Shown here: piece by piece, positions 1-8,244 of the stretch
Layout: each line of letters opens with the position of its first letter
Position numbering within the stretch: the stretch's first letter is position 1
Source of the DNA: JABWCQ01 sp964530625
Lineage (GTDB): Bacteria > Electryoneota > RPQS01
Direction: 5' to 3'
NCBI GenBank assembly: GCA_964530625.1
Contig: CAZHAK010000005.1
Coordinates: 62,001 to 126,000 of the forward strand
Length of the DNA: 64,000 nucleotides
Notes under the pieces: model-generated
What the model was told of the DNA's origin: nothing
Seen by the model: only the letters and a program-made list of their open reading frames with translations
Database searches by the model: none
Position numbers and translations under genes: made by a program

Positions 1-1
1 G

Positions 2-586
2 CTGGCGCTTGCGCCTGCACTGGTCCTGATGATGACGAGCTTCACGCGGATCATCATCGTGTTTCACTTTCTTAGGCAGGCGATGGGAGCAGCACAGGTT
101 CCGCCTGCACAGTTAATGGTGGGTTTGGCGCTGATCCTTTCATTCTACATCATGTCTCCTGCGCTGAATCAGGCGAACTCTACTGCATTGCAGCCATACC
201 TCCGCGGAGAAATTGAGCAGAAAGCTGCGTGGGAACTTGCCGCCGCGCCGTTCAAAGAGTTTATGCTGAAGCAGGTAAGAGAGAAAGACCTCGCGCTCTT
301 TTCTCAGATGGCAAATGACACGGCGCCCGCAAATATTACAGAAATCGGTATGTCGGTTTTACTGCCGGCTTATGTTATTAGCGAATTGCGAATAGCGTTT
401 CAAATTGGTTTTGCCATCTATCTGCCGTTCCTCATCATTGATATGGTTGTGTCCTCCGTCTTACTGGCAATGGGAATGATGATGCTGCCACCCGTGACCG
501 TGAGCTTGCCGTTCAAGATTTTGCTCTTCGTCATGGTAGATGGTTGGTACTTGCTTGTTCAATCGCTTGTTCAGAGTTTTCATTAA
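2..586 (+). CDS. fliP: Flagellar export gate protein FliP (5' end outside window)
   Basis: FliP forms, with FliQ and FliR, the membrane core of the flagellar type III export gate. The reading frame is open from base 2, and the visible 194 codons start inside the family's first conserved block (LVLMMTSFTR, then FLRQAMG), so the signal peptide and first residues are missing because of the window edge. The ATG at 29 is internal, not the start. The second half keeps REKDLALF, PAYVISELRIAFQIGF, the GMMMLPPV stretch and the ending VDGWYLLVQSLVQSF, all FliP hallmarks. Three hydrophobic segments are visible. It lies 8 bases before fliQ and heads the export-gate run. Identification is firm. Confidence 0.97.
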   Translation: MALAPALVLMMTSFTRIIIVFHFLRQAMGAAQVPPAQLMVGLALILSFYIMSPALNQANSTALQPYLRGEIEQKAAWELAAAPFKEFMLKQVREKDLALFSQMANDTAPANITEIGMSVLLPAYVISELRIAFQIGFAIYLPFLIIDMVVSSVLLAMGMMMLPPVTVSLPFKILLFVMVDGWYLLVQSLVQSFH

Positions 587-594
587 GGAATAAC

Positions 595-864
595 ATGACC
601 CAGGAACTTGCGGCATATCTAACCAGTCATGCGCTGATGACCGCCCTGATAGTCTGCGCGCCGATGCTGCTGGCTGGAATGATCGTCGGTGTCGCCGTCT
701 CAATCTTTCAAGCTGTGACGCAAATCAATGAAATGACGCTGGCGTTTGTTCCTAAGATTGTCGTCACTGCCTTGGCGCTGCTTGTTTTTATGCAATGGAT
801 GGCCGCCAAACTGGTGGATTTCATGCAATACATTTTTGCCCTAATACCAAGTCTTGCCTCATGA
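595..864 (+). CDS. fliQ: Flagellar export gate protein FliQ
   Basis: This 89-residue protein has two hydrophobic hairpin helices, the normal size and layout of FliQ, which packs around FliP/FliR in the export gate of the inner membrane. The family block VSIFQAVTQINEMTLAFVPKI (residues about 38-58) is well kept. The ATG at 595, preceded by AAGGA, gives the family length; an upstream in-frame ATG at 544 would overlap fliP and add a non-family extension. Its TGA overlaps the ATG of the next gene in the arrangement ATGA, so an HDOD gene is translationally coupled to it. Confidence 0.96.
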   Translation: MTQELAAYLTSHALMTALIVCAPMLLAGMIVGVAVSIFQAVTQINEMTLAFVPKIVVTALALLVFMQWMAAKLVDFMQYIFALIPSLAS

Positions 865-1715
865 AATCACGCGAAGAAATCTCGCAAACGCTGCGAGACA
901 TCAAGAATCTTCCCACTTTGCCTGACGTCGCCGCTCGCGTTATGCGACTATCGGAAGACCCCGACGTGTCGCCGAAACAAATGGCCGACACCGTGGAAAC
1001 GGACCCTGCGATTGCGACCAGACTCTTGAAACTGGTAAACTCTCCGTACTTCGGAATTCGCGGCACTGTGAATAGCATTCCGCAGGCGTTGGTTTTTCTT
1101 GGTGTCTCCAATTTGCGCAACCTTGTACTCTCTACATGCGTTATGGATCTCTTTGGACAAGATGGCCAAGTGGGATCCTTCGTCAGGCGCGACTTGTGGG
1201 TGCATTCCATGGCAACGGCAGTCGCGGCTCGTGAACTTTCTCGAACCATGCGCGTTACTGATCCGGAAATTGCGTTTACCGCGGGTCTGATACATGACGT
1301 CGGTAAGGTTGTCTTGGATCAATTCTTCCACGACGACTTTATCAAGATCGTAAAATTGATGGATGAGCATAATGCGGTAATGATTGACTCGGAAATCGCC
1401 ATCTTGGGGATTGATCATGCGGAAATCGGCCACTACTTGACGCAACGGTGGTCGTTGCCGGAAGTCCTACAAGATGCTGTCGGTTACCACCACTCACCAC
1501 GCGACGCACAAAAGAATCAGAAACTGCCCGCGCTTATCGGGTATGCAGATCAAGTTGTGAGGATTCTGAAAATCGGCAACGGTGGAGGTGAGCTGCCTAT
1601 ATTGGACGCGGAGTTTGAAGCCGTGTTGCCGTTACCTGACGGCGGACTGGACAAGCTTTGCGAAGATCTTGGAGAGCAACTGGCAGTACAAGTCGAGTCC
1701 ATCTCTTCTGTTTAA
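861..1715 (+). CDS. HDOD-domain protein inside the flagellar export operon
   Basis: The 284-residue protein is almost entirely an HDOD domain, a relative of the HD phosphohydrolase fold found in signalling proteins. Visible features are the N-terminal helical start (LPTLPDVAARVMRL), the block DPAIATRLLKLVNS, and GLIHDVGK with His145-Asp146, so this copy keeps the HD pair that many HDOD proteins lose. No receiver or GGDEF domain is attached. The ATG at 861 sits in the fliQ stop (ATGA), and fliR starts 6 bases after its stop, so it is cotranscribed with the export gate. HDOD proteins elsewhere influence motility and c-di-GMP signalling, but the job here is unknown. Domain call firm, function open. 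Confidence 0.9.
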   Translation: MKSREEISQTLRDIKNLPTLPDVAARVMRLSEDPDVSPKQMADTVETDPAIATRLLKLVNSPYFGIRGTVNSIPQALVFLGVSNLRNLVLSTCVMDLFGQDGQVGSFVRRDLWVHSMATAVAARELSRTMRVTDPEIAFTAGLIHDVGKVVLDQFFHDDFIKIVKLMDEHNAVMIDSEIAILGIDHAEIGHYLTQRWSLPEVLQDAVGYHHSPRDAQKNQKLPALIGYADQVVRILKIGNGGGELPILDAEFEAVLPLPDGGLDKLCEDLGEQLAVQVESISSV

Positions 1716-1721
1716 CAAGCT

Positions 1722-2504
1722 ATGGAACTTCCGTTCAGCATTGCTTCGATTGAATACTTCATTCTGATCTTTATACGAATTTCGGCTGCGCTAGCGGTGC
1801 TGCCGATTTTCAAACATCGTTCTATTCCGGCCGCGCTCAAGGCCGGGCTGGCGCTTTCATTAAGCCTTCTCATCGCACCGTCGGTGGAACCTATTCAACC
1901 GATGGCAAGTGGTGGCATCGCTGGTTATCTGGTTATGGGAGTCAGCGAATCGTTGTGTGGGTTTCTCATGGGTTTTGCGGGGCAGTTTGTTTTTTATGCG
2001 ATTGAGATTTGTGGTCGAATCTTAGGTTTACAATCCGGACTTTCAATTGTCGCAACGATAGATCCCAATAGCGAAGTGCAGAGCGACTTACTTACGCAAG
2101 TTTATGAATTGATGGCAGTACTTGTGTTTCTCTCTCTGGACGGCCATCTCATGATGATTCAAACTCTTCGTGCAAGCTTCGACACAATTGCCCTCGGAGC
2201 GGTGACATTAGACGGCAGACTTGCGGAGTGGTCAGTTACGCAAGCCGGCATCGTGCTGGGTCGCGGGATTCAGTTGGCGGCGCCGATGATGGTAACATTG
2301 TTTCTAAGTGATGTGGCACTGGGTATTTTGACGCGAGTCGCGCCGACTATGAACGTGTTCGTGCTCGGCTTTCCTCTCAAAGTAGGAATCACACTACTGT
2401 TCGCATCCCTGACAGCGGGAACGATTGCCGGAATCTTCGCAACGCAGTATACGGAGTTTGCGATCGAGTTGCCGGGATTTTTGAAAGTGTTATCCGGAAG
2501 ATAA
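1722..2504 (+). CDS. fliR: Flagellar export gate protein FliR
   Basis: FliR is the third membrane component of the FliPQR export gate. The 260-residue product has the usual length and about six hydrophobic segments. Recognisable family stretches are RISAALAVLPIFKHRSIPA near the N-terminus, the region around GFAGQFVFYAIEICGRILG, and FLSDVALGILTRVAPTMNVF with FPLKVGITL near the C-terminus. The ATG at 1722 follows the HDOD stop by 6 bases, and flhB starts 3 bases after its own stop. No domain is missing. It is not fused to FlhB, although the two genes are nearly contiguous. Confidence 0.96.
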   Translation: MELPFSIASIEYFILIFIRISAALAVLPIFKHRSIPAALKAGLALSLSLLIAPSVEPIQPMASGGIAGYLVMGVSESLCGFLMGFAGQFVFYAIEICGRILGLQSGLSIVATIDPNSEVQSDLLTQVYELMAVLVFLSLDGHLMMIQTLRASFDTIALGAVTLDGRLAEWSVTQAGIVLGRGIQLAAPMMVTLFLSDVALGILTRVAPTMNVFVLGFPLKVGITLLFASLTAGTIAGIFATQYTEFAIELPGFLKVLSGR

Positions 2505-2507
2505 GGA

Positions 2508-3578
2508 ATGTTTGAGCGCGACTCGAAGACAGAAAAACCCACACCGCGGCGGCGGCAGGAGTCGCGAGAAAAGGGATCGGTAGCTCGGTCACAGGACTTG
2601 AACTCTGCCGTGCTGCTTTTGGGAGCGGCGTTGACGTTATCGGCTTTCGGCGCGGGAATCATTGACGGCTTAGGTCAAATCCTAACGGGAATGATACGCA
2701 AGTCGGCGCTGGTTCAGTTTGATGAGAACTACGCGATACCTATCGTCAAACAGCAAATTTACGCAGTCGCGAGGCTTCTTCTTCCGTTTCTTGTATCGAT
2801 ATTGATCATTGGCGTGCTGGTGAATGTGGCCCAAGTCGGCTTCAAGCCTTCCTTGAAAGCTGCGGCGCCGCAATGGAAGAGACTGAATCCAATATCGGGA
2901 TTCAAGCGGTTCGTTTCAGTACGCGCTTTGGTCGAGTTGGGCAAGAGCATTCTGAAACTTTTATTTGTCGGCTTTGCTCTGTACATATCGTTAAAGACTG
3001 CTTCGCTCCAAACTCCGTGGCTCTTTTTCATGCCTACGGATCAGGTGATCAGTGAAATGGGAAGACTCTTAGACAACCTTTTTATCGCAGCCGCGCTGGC
3101 GCTGCTGTTGATCGGTCTTGCGGACTTCGTGTATCAACGGTATGACCACGAGCAATCTTTGAAGATGACCAAAGAGGAAGTCAAAGAAGAAGCTAAACAG
3201 CAGGACGGCGATCCCAAGATCAAAGGCAAGATTCGAGAACTAATGATCAGGTCGAGCCTGAAGCGTATGATGAAGAACGTGCCTGAGGCGGACGTCATCA
3301 TCACAAACCCCATTCACCTTGCTGTCGCGATTAAATATGATCGAGAAAAGTCCTCGGCACCGATTGTCGTGGCCAAAGGTGCGCGCAAAGTCGCCGAACG
3401 TATTAAAGAAATCGCGGCTGAAAATGGGATTCCCATCGTCGAAAACAAGCCTCTCGCCCGTGCCTTATTCAAATCAGTAGACATCGGTATGGAAATTCCA
3501 GTGGAACTCTACAAAGCCGTGGCAGAAGTGTTAGCCTACGTCTATCGCCTCAAAAACAGATTCTTCGGAGTAGCTTAA
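2508..3578 (+). CDS. flhB: Flagellar export switch protein FlhB
   Basis: FlhB switches export from rod/hook to filament substrates. The 356-residue protein has the charged N-terminus (KTEKPTPRRRQESREKG), four membrane segments, and the cytoplasmic domain with DPKIKGKIRELMIRSS before the autocleavage site. That site reads Asn267-Pro268-Ile269-His270: NPIH rather than the usual NPTH. The cleaved Asn-Pro pair and the His are kept, and only the Thr is changed. The rest of the FlhBC fold follows (APIVVAKGARKVAERIKEIA, VENKPLARALF). It lies between fliR and flhA at very short spacing. Identity is firm; the effect of the substitution is not known from sequence. Confidence 0.97.
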   Translation: MFERDSKTEKPTPRRRQESREKGSVARSQDLNSAVLLLGAALTLSAFGAGIIDGLGQILTGMIRKSALVQFDENYAIPIVKQQIYAVARLLLPFLVSILIIGVLVNVAQVGFKPSLKAAAPQWKRLNPISGFKRFVSVRALVELGKSILKLLFVGFALYISLKTASLQTPWLFFMPTDQVISEMGRLLDNLFIAAALALLLIGLADFVYQRYDHEQSLKMTKEEVKEEAKQQDGDPKIKGKIRELMIRSSLKRMMKNVPEADVIITNPIHLAVAIKYDREKSSAPIVVAKGARKVAERIKEIAAENGIPIVENKPLARALFKSVDIGMEIPVELYKAVAEVLAYVYRLKNRFFGVA

Positions 3579-3583
3579 TCTAA

Positions 3584-5677
3584 ATGAACGCTGCAGCAAC
3601 CACTAAGCCTGTTGCCAGCAAGAAGGGAAGCTCCTTCGGCAAACTGTTGAAGCAGAGCGACGTGATGATGGCGATCGCGTTGGTCGGGATCGTCGTTGTG
3701 ATGATCATTCCGATTCCCGCGTTCTTGTTGGACATCGCTTTAGCGTGTTCGATTTCGCTCTCATTGGCAGTGTTGTTGACGGCGTTGTATGTAGAGGAGC
3801 CGCTAAAATTTTCCGTATTCCCAGGCTTGTTGCTGGTCGTTACACTCTTCAGACTGGCGCTAAACATTGCGAGTACGAGATTAATCTTGGGTGAAGGCGA
3901 TGCAGGCGCGATAATCACGGCATTCGGTAATTTCGTCGTCGGCGGAAACTACTTCGTTGGCTTGGTGATTTTTATCGTGCTGGTTATCATCAACCTTATC
4001 GTGATTACGAAAGGGTCGGGCCGTATCGCAGAAGTCGCGGCCCGCTTCACTTTGGATGCCATGCCAGGTAAACAGATGGCGATTGACGCCGATCTCAATC
4101 AAGGTATGATTGACGAAGTCGAAGCCCGCAAGCGCCGCGAAAAAATCTCGCGTGAAGCGGACTTTTATGGTGCGATGGACGGTGCCTCAAAATTTGTGCG
4201 CGGAGATGCCGTGGCAGGATTGTTGATCACCGCAATCAACATCATCGGCGGATTCGCGGTCGGTATGGTGCAGATGGGTATGTCGTGGCAAGACTCCGCG
4301 TCGTCGTTTACGATTCTCACGGTCGGTGATGGTTTGGTCTCGCAAATCCCCGCGCTGTTGATTTCTGTCGCCAGCGGTATCATCGTCACGCGTGCGGCTA
4401 CTGAAGGAAACCTCGGCTCAGACATCACAAGCCAGTTGCTTGGCTATCCACGCGCGCTATTCATTTCGTCAGGTGTGCTTGCCTTGTTTGCTGTAACTCC
4501 GGGTTTACCGGCGCTTCCGTTTTTCGTATTGTCCGCATCAACGTTTGCGTTGGCGCGAGTCAGTAGCGCAAAACAAAAGGATGCCGCTGAAAAACATGAT
4601 GGAGACAAGCTGCCAGTTCCGAAACCTCAAGATCGTTTGGAAGATTACGTCCTTGTTGATCCGCTTGAAGTCCAGATTGGCTACGGCTTGATTCCGCTAG
4701 TGGAGGGCGGGCCGGGTGGTGACTTACTTGATCGTATCACGGTCTTACGTAAGCAGATGGCGGGCGACTCGGGATTTGTGATTCCGCCAGTGCGTATTCG
4801 TGATAACACGCAACTGGCGCCGAATCTCTACATTATTCGCATTCGCGGAAGTGAGGCGGGTAGGGGAGAGGTCCGGCCCGGCATGTTGATGGCGTTGTCA
4901 GGCGGCGAAGGCGGAATGAAAATTGAAGGTATTCCGACTCGAGATCCGAGCTTTGGACTCCCTGCTATATGGATTACACGCGAACAAAAAGAGCTTGCGC
5001 AGTCTCGCGGTTACACCGTGGTTGAGGCTGCGGCGGTTGTTTCGACGCACCTGTCCGAACTCTTAAAGGTCGAAGGCTATCGCTTAATGTCCCGCGAGCT
5101 TGTGCAAGAGTTACTGGACGCGGTCAAGCGTACGCATAAGGCGTTGATTGAGGAATTGATTCCCGGTCAATTGGGTGTAGGTCAGGTGCAAAAAGTCCTG
5201 CAAAATCTCTTGCGCGAGGGCCTGCCGATTCGTGACATGGCTACCATTCTGGAGACGCTTGCCGACTATGCACCCATGACCAAAGATCCAGATTATCTCA
5301 CTGAAGCCGTGCGCTCGTCACTGGCTAAGGTCATCGCCGAGAAATACGAAGACGAGCCGGGTAACCTTTCGGCGCTTACCATGGAACCAAAACTCGAGCA
5401 AATGATTTCGGACGGTCTGCGTACCGCAGCCAAAGAGGGTTCTGAGTTTACTTTGCCGTCCGCCGTGACCCAGCGTTTAATCGCGACACTAAAGCAATTG
5501 GCGCAGGGCATGTTGAACCGCGGCTTCCAACCTATCGTTATCACTGCTCCGGGTACTCGAGGCTTTTTGAAAAAACTACTTGAAGTCGATCAACCCAGCC
5601 TGATTGTGCTTTCGACTGCGGAATTGCCGCCCTCGACGAAGATTCAGCCGATGGGAATCGTAAAGATTGAAGGATAA
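3584..5677 (+). CDS. flhA: Flagellar export protein FlhA
   Basis: FlhA is the large inner-membrane export component whose cytoplasmic ring docks substrate-chaperone complexes. At 697 residues it has standard size, with about eight N-terminal membrane helices (roughly 28-330) and a cytoplasmic half. Signatures visible are LLVVTLFRLALNIASTRLIL, KGSGRIAEVAARFTLDAMPG with the FHIPEP-type loop GKQMAIDADLNQG, and READFYGAMDGASKFVRGDA. The cytoplasmic part keeps HLSELL, the LVQELLDAVKRTH stretch and VQKVLQNLLREGLPIRD. The ATG at 3584 follows the flhB stop by 5 bases. Nothing unusual was seen. Confidence 0.98.
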   Translation: MNAAATTKPVASKKGSSFGKLLKQSDVMMAIALVGIVVVMIIPIPAFLLDIALACSISLSLAVLLTALYVEEPLKFSVFPGLLLVVTLFRLALNIASTRLILGEGDAGAIITAFGNFVVGGNYFVGLVIFIVLVIINLIVITKGSGRIAEVAARFTLDAMPGKQMAIDADLNQGMIDEVEARKRREKISREADFYGAMDGASKFVRGDAVAGLLITAINIIGGFAVGMVQMGMSWQDSASSFTILTVGDGLVSQIPALLISVASGIIVTRAATEGNLGSDITSQLLGYPRALFISSGVLALFAVTPGLPALPFFVLSASTFALARVSSAKQKDAAEKHDGDKLPVPKPQDRLEDYVLVDPLEVQIGYGLIPLVEGGPGGDLLDRITVLRKQMAGDSGFVIPPVRIRDNTQLAPNLYIIRIRGSEAGRGEVRPGMLMALSGGEGGMKIEGIPTRDPSFGLPAIWITREQKELAQSRGYTVVEAAAVVSTHLSELLKVEGYRLMSRELVQELLDAVKRTHKALIEELIPGQLGVGQVQKVLQNLLREGLPIRDMATILETLADYAPMTKDPDYLTEAVRSSLAKVIAEKYEDEPGNLSALTMEPKLEQMISDGLRTAAKEGSEFTLPSAVTQRLIATLKQLAQGMLNRGFQPIVITAPGTRGFLKKLLEVDQPSLIVLSTAELPPSTKIQPMGIVKIEG

Positions 5678-5683
5678 CTTCCC

Positions 5684-6883
5684 ATGAGTCCACAAACTTT
5701 CACTGCGCGTAGCTTCTCCGAAGCCCTTGCCAAGATCAAGAATGAGATGGGGGACGGCGCTATCATCCTCAGGTCCGAGAAGAAATCCTCAGCCGGATCG
5801 TTCGGGTTGGGGGGTAGAGAATTCTTCGAGGTGACCGCAGTCGATGCCCGCGAAGTTAAAGCGGATGTTGAAAGTGGCACCGAGTTTGCCAATGAATTGA
5901 ATGTGCACCTTAAAGATGACAACAAAGGCCGCCCGCAGGCCAGCCAAACATACGAACTTGCGCTTCTGAGGGCAGAGGTCACGGCCTTGCGCGATCAGCT
6001 GTCCGATCTTGTTAAGCACTTTAAGTACAGTAATTTGCCGTCAATGCCCGAGGCCTTGTCCCGTTCCCTGACGCGAATGACAGAGGCTGGAATCGAACGC
6101 GAACTGGCAACGGACCTGAGTGCCGAAGCACTGGTTCAACTTGGGCCGGAAGCCCTTATGTCCTCGGAAGATATTTCCACATTTGTTATAGCAAAGATGG
6201 GCCAGATTGCGCCGCCTGCCGCCAATCGAGTCATGTCCCGGGCCGGAAAGCCCTATAAGATTGCACTGGTAGGAGCGCCTGGAGCCGGCAAGACTTCGAC
6301 CCTACAAAAGCTTGCGACCGACCCCGAGTGCTACGGGAAAATGAAGATCGGGTTGCTCTCATTGGACACTCACCGCTTGGCGGCAATTGACCAGTTGAAA
6401 GTGTTTGCGCGTGTCTCCGGACTCCCGATGGAAGTCGCGTATCAGCCCAAGGACATTAGAGCAGCTCTGCTCAAGCTGTCGAACTGCCAAGTTATTCTGA
6501 TTGACACTCCGGGCTGTTCGCCCAGCGAAGACCAGCGCCTGTCCGAGTTGACAACGCTCCTCGATGCCATTGAACCGGACGAAACGCACTTGATGCTGAA
6601 CGCTACATCACGCGTTGGCGAGCAAACCTCTGTAGCCAGGCTGTTCCAGCAACTGGGTATAACTCACCTGAGCTTGACTCGACTGGATGAATCGCATCAG
6701 CCGGGCGCGCTGGTTACCATTTCTCAAAATACGAAAAAACCGTTAGCGTGGCTTACCTGCGGACAGAAGTTCGTTGGAAACATCGAACGATACAGTCACA
6801 CCTGGCTGCGTTCCAGAATGTTTGATTTCGAATGGCCCACAAACGATTATACTCCCCTTAAAACTGCCTCGATGTCTATGTAA
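5684..6883 (+). CDS. flhF: SRP-type GTPase FlhF
   Basis: FlhF is an SRP-family GTPase that sets the position and number of flagella. The 399-residue protein has the N-terminal B-region start (FTARSFSEALAKIKNEMGDGAIIL), a variable linker, and an NG domain. The P-loop is GAPGAGKTST (Gly197 to Lys203-Thr204). LSLDTHRLAAIDQLKVFA matches the family's G2/I-box region. The usual DTAGR switch reads DTPGC, and the G4 motif reads TRLD in place of TKLD, so the GTPase motifs are slightly divergent. The partner ATPase FlhG normally follows; here a small membrane protein and then fliA follow instead. Confidence 0.95.
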   Translation: MSPQTFTARSFSEALAKIKNEMGDGAIILRSEKKSSAGSFGLGGREFFEVTAVDAREVKADVESGTEFANELNVHLKDDNKGRPQASQTYELALLRAEVTALRDQLSDLVKHFKYSNLPSMPEALSRSLTRMTEAGIERELATDLSAEALVQLGPEALMSSEDISTFVIAKMGQIAPPAANRVMSRAGKPYKIALVGAPGAGKTSTLQKLATDPECYGKMKIGLLSLDTHRLAAIDQLKVFARVSGLPMEVAYQPKDIRAALLKLSNCQVILIDTPGCSPSEDQRLSELTTLLDAIEPDETHLMLNATSRVGEQTSVARLFQQLGITHLSLTRLDESHQPGALVTISQNTKKPLAWLTCGQKFVGNIERYSHTWLRSRMFDFEWPTNDYTPLKTASMSM

Positions 6884-6891
6884 CACTTGTT

Positions 6892-7152
6892 ATGGCGAAG
6901 AAACCTACCTCAGCCTTGCATGATCTCCTTGTTTCACTTCGCCGGGTCGTCGTCCTCTTAGTGACGGCGTTCGCCCTCGCGATGGAATGGCCACTCTACG
7001 TCGTCGCCCTACGGGCATTGGCTCTTTGGGCTGTGTTGGTCGTGCTGTCACAGACGGCAGAAATTCTGTTTCAATACTTAAGCCATCGGGCTAGACTTCA
7101 CGATCCCTCGCACGGAGGAGCGGAAGCGAGCGGAGGAGCGACCGGCTCCTGA
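6892..7152 (+). CDS. Small two-helix membrane protein between flhF and fliA
   Basis: The 86-residue product is not recognised. It has a basic N-terminus (MAKKPTSALHDLL), two hydrophobic segments at about residues 15-34 and 40-58, and a Gly/Ser/Ala-rich hydrophilic tail that likely lies on one side of the membrane. It is tightly placed, 8 bases after flhF and 10 before fliA, so it is very likely cotranscribed and a real gene. It occupies the place where flhG usually stands but has no P-loop and cannot be an FlhG remnant. A link to export-gate or flagellar placement is possible from context only. Confidence 0.7.
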   Translation: MAKKPTSALHDLLVSLRRVVVLLVTAFALAMEWPLYVVALRALALWAVLVVLSQTAEILFQYLSHRARLHDPSHGGAEASGGATGS

Positions 7153-7162
7153 GTCCTGACTT

Positions 7163-7930
7163 ATGAAAGCCATCAACACCGCCGCTAAGTGCTGGGAAGC
7201 CTACGTTCGCAACCAAAGTCCGGAGCTGCGCGAGCAACTCCTGATGGAATATCTGCCTATGGTGCGTCGAATGGCGACGAGGTTTTTAGGAACGCTGCCG
7301 CGAAGCGTCAGACTTGACGATCTGGTCTCTGCTGGAGTGATGGGATTGCTTGCGTCCATTGACAATTTCGACCCGTCCTTGGGAATCAAGTTTGAAACAT
7401 ACGCGATGACACGCATTCGTGGAGCAATGGTGGATAGTCTAAGAGAACTCGATTGGGTGCCGCGCTCGATTCGCGCTAAGGCACGTAAACTCGAGCAAGC
7501 TGTAGATCAAATCACTCGTAAACTCGGTCGCTCGCCGGAAGACGCGGAACTGGCGGAGCATCTTGAGCTTGACGTCGAGGAATACCGTACGTTGCTTGAC
7601 GAAGTTAATGTCGCGGTCTTGTTGTCGTTGGATGACACGCTGAAGGGACAGGATGGCAGCGAATCTTCACTCGCCGATTCGACACCTGACAACACCTTGA
7701 CGGGCCAGGATGAAAAACTCGAAGATCAAGAGGTTCGTGACTTGCTCGTGGATGGATTGCGCGGAATGCCGGAGCAAGAACGATTGGTGGTCGCGCTCTA
7801 TTACTATGAAGAATTGACGCTTAAGGAAATCGGAGAGATCCTCGGATTGACCGAATCCCGCGTTTCGCAAGTACATTCCAAGGCCTTGCTTGTCCTGCGC
7901 GCGCGAGTTAGATCGCGCCTTTCAAGTTAA
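7163..7930 (+). CDS. fliA: Flagellar sigma factor FliA (sigma-28)
   Basis: FliA directs RNA polymerase to late flagellar genes. The 255-residue protein has the sigma-70-family order: region 2 (YLPMVRRMATRFLGTLP, DDLVSAGVMGLLASIDNFDP, FETYAMTRIRGAMVDSLRELDWVPRS), region 3, and region 4 with a helix-turn-helix (LTLKEIGEILGLTESRVSQVHSKAL). The phrase RGAMVDSLRELDWVPRS is specific for the FliA/WhiG/SigD branch. Two promoters matching its consensus lie in this window, before the flagellin genes (29502-29529 and 33022-33048), and a FlgM-like anti-sigma factor is encoded at 36544. An acidic insert of about 25 residues (DGSESSLADSTPDN) separates regions 3 and 4. Confidence 0.97.
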   Translation: MKAINTAAKCWEAYVRNQSPELREQLLMEYLPMVRRMATRFLGTLPRSVRLDDLVSAGVMGLLASIDNFDPSLGIKFETYAMTRIRGAMVDSLRELDWVPRSIRAKARKLEQAVDQITRKLGRSPEDAELAEHLELDVEEYRTLLDEVNVAVLLSLDDTLKGQDGSESSLADSTPDNTLTGQDEKLEDQEVRDLLVDGLRGMPEQERLVVALYYYEELTLKEIGEILGLTESRVSQVHSKALLVLRARVRSRLSS

Positions 7931-7959
7931 TCCTTTTTTCACTGACCGACGGAGGAAAC

Positions 7960-8244
7960 ATGTTCCGACCGATCAACAGTGACGATCACACAGCGTTCAG
8001 GCCACCCTCTGAACACGTCAAGCGAACTGATCCTACGCACCGAGTACAAAAGCGCGATTACTCGTACGAAATCGAGCAGGTACAGGACGAGGATAAAGAA
8101 CATAAAGAGAAACGCGAAGAGCCTTTCGGCGAAGACACGTTCGAGTCTTCCGCTGAAGGCCAGGACTTGCAGAACTCCGCAGACGACAAAACAGAGCAAC
8201 CGCGAACTCCTCCTGCTTCCGGACATGTTGACGTTCAAATCTAA
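7960..8244 (+). CDS. Small charged protein after fliA
   Basis: This 94-residue protein is unrecognised. It is hydrophilic throughout, with no membrane segment: a basic first third, then a dense Glu/Asp/Lys stretch (QVQDEDKEHKEKREEPFGED), likely disordered. A strong ribosome-binding site, GGAGGAAAC, directly precedes the ATG at 7960, which is the main reason to accept it. Its last 20 bases overlap the start of the next gene at 8225. A longer open frame beginning at 7979 is out of phase with it and lacks a comparable ribosome-binding site. Function is unknown; position implies cotranscription with fliA. Confidence 0.6.
   Translation: MFRPINSDDHTAFRPPSEHVKRTDPTHRVQKRDYSYEIEQVQDEDKEHKEKREEPFGEDTFESSAEGQDLQNSADDKTEQPRTPPASGHVDVQI

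Noticed and set aside
7979..8224. N-terminal extension of the AMIN-like protein
   Set aside because: The extension is basic, has no signal peptide and overlaps the well-initiated 94-residue gene; starting at 8225 puts a signal peptide at the N-terminus.
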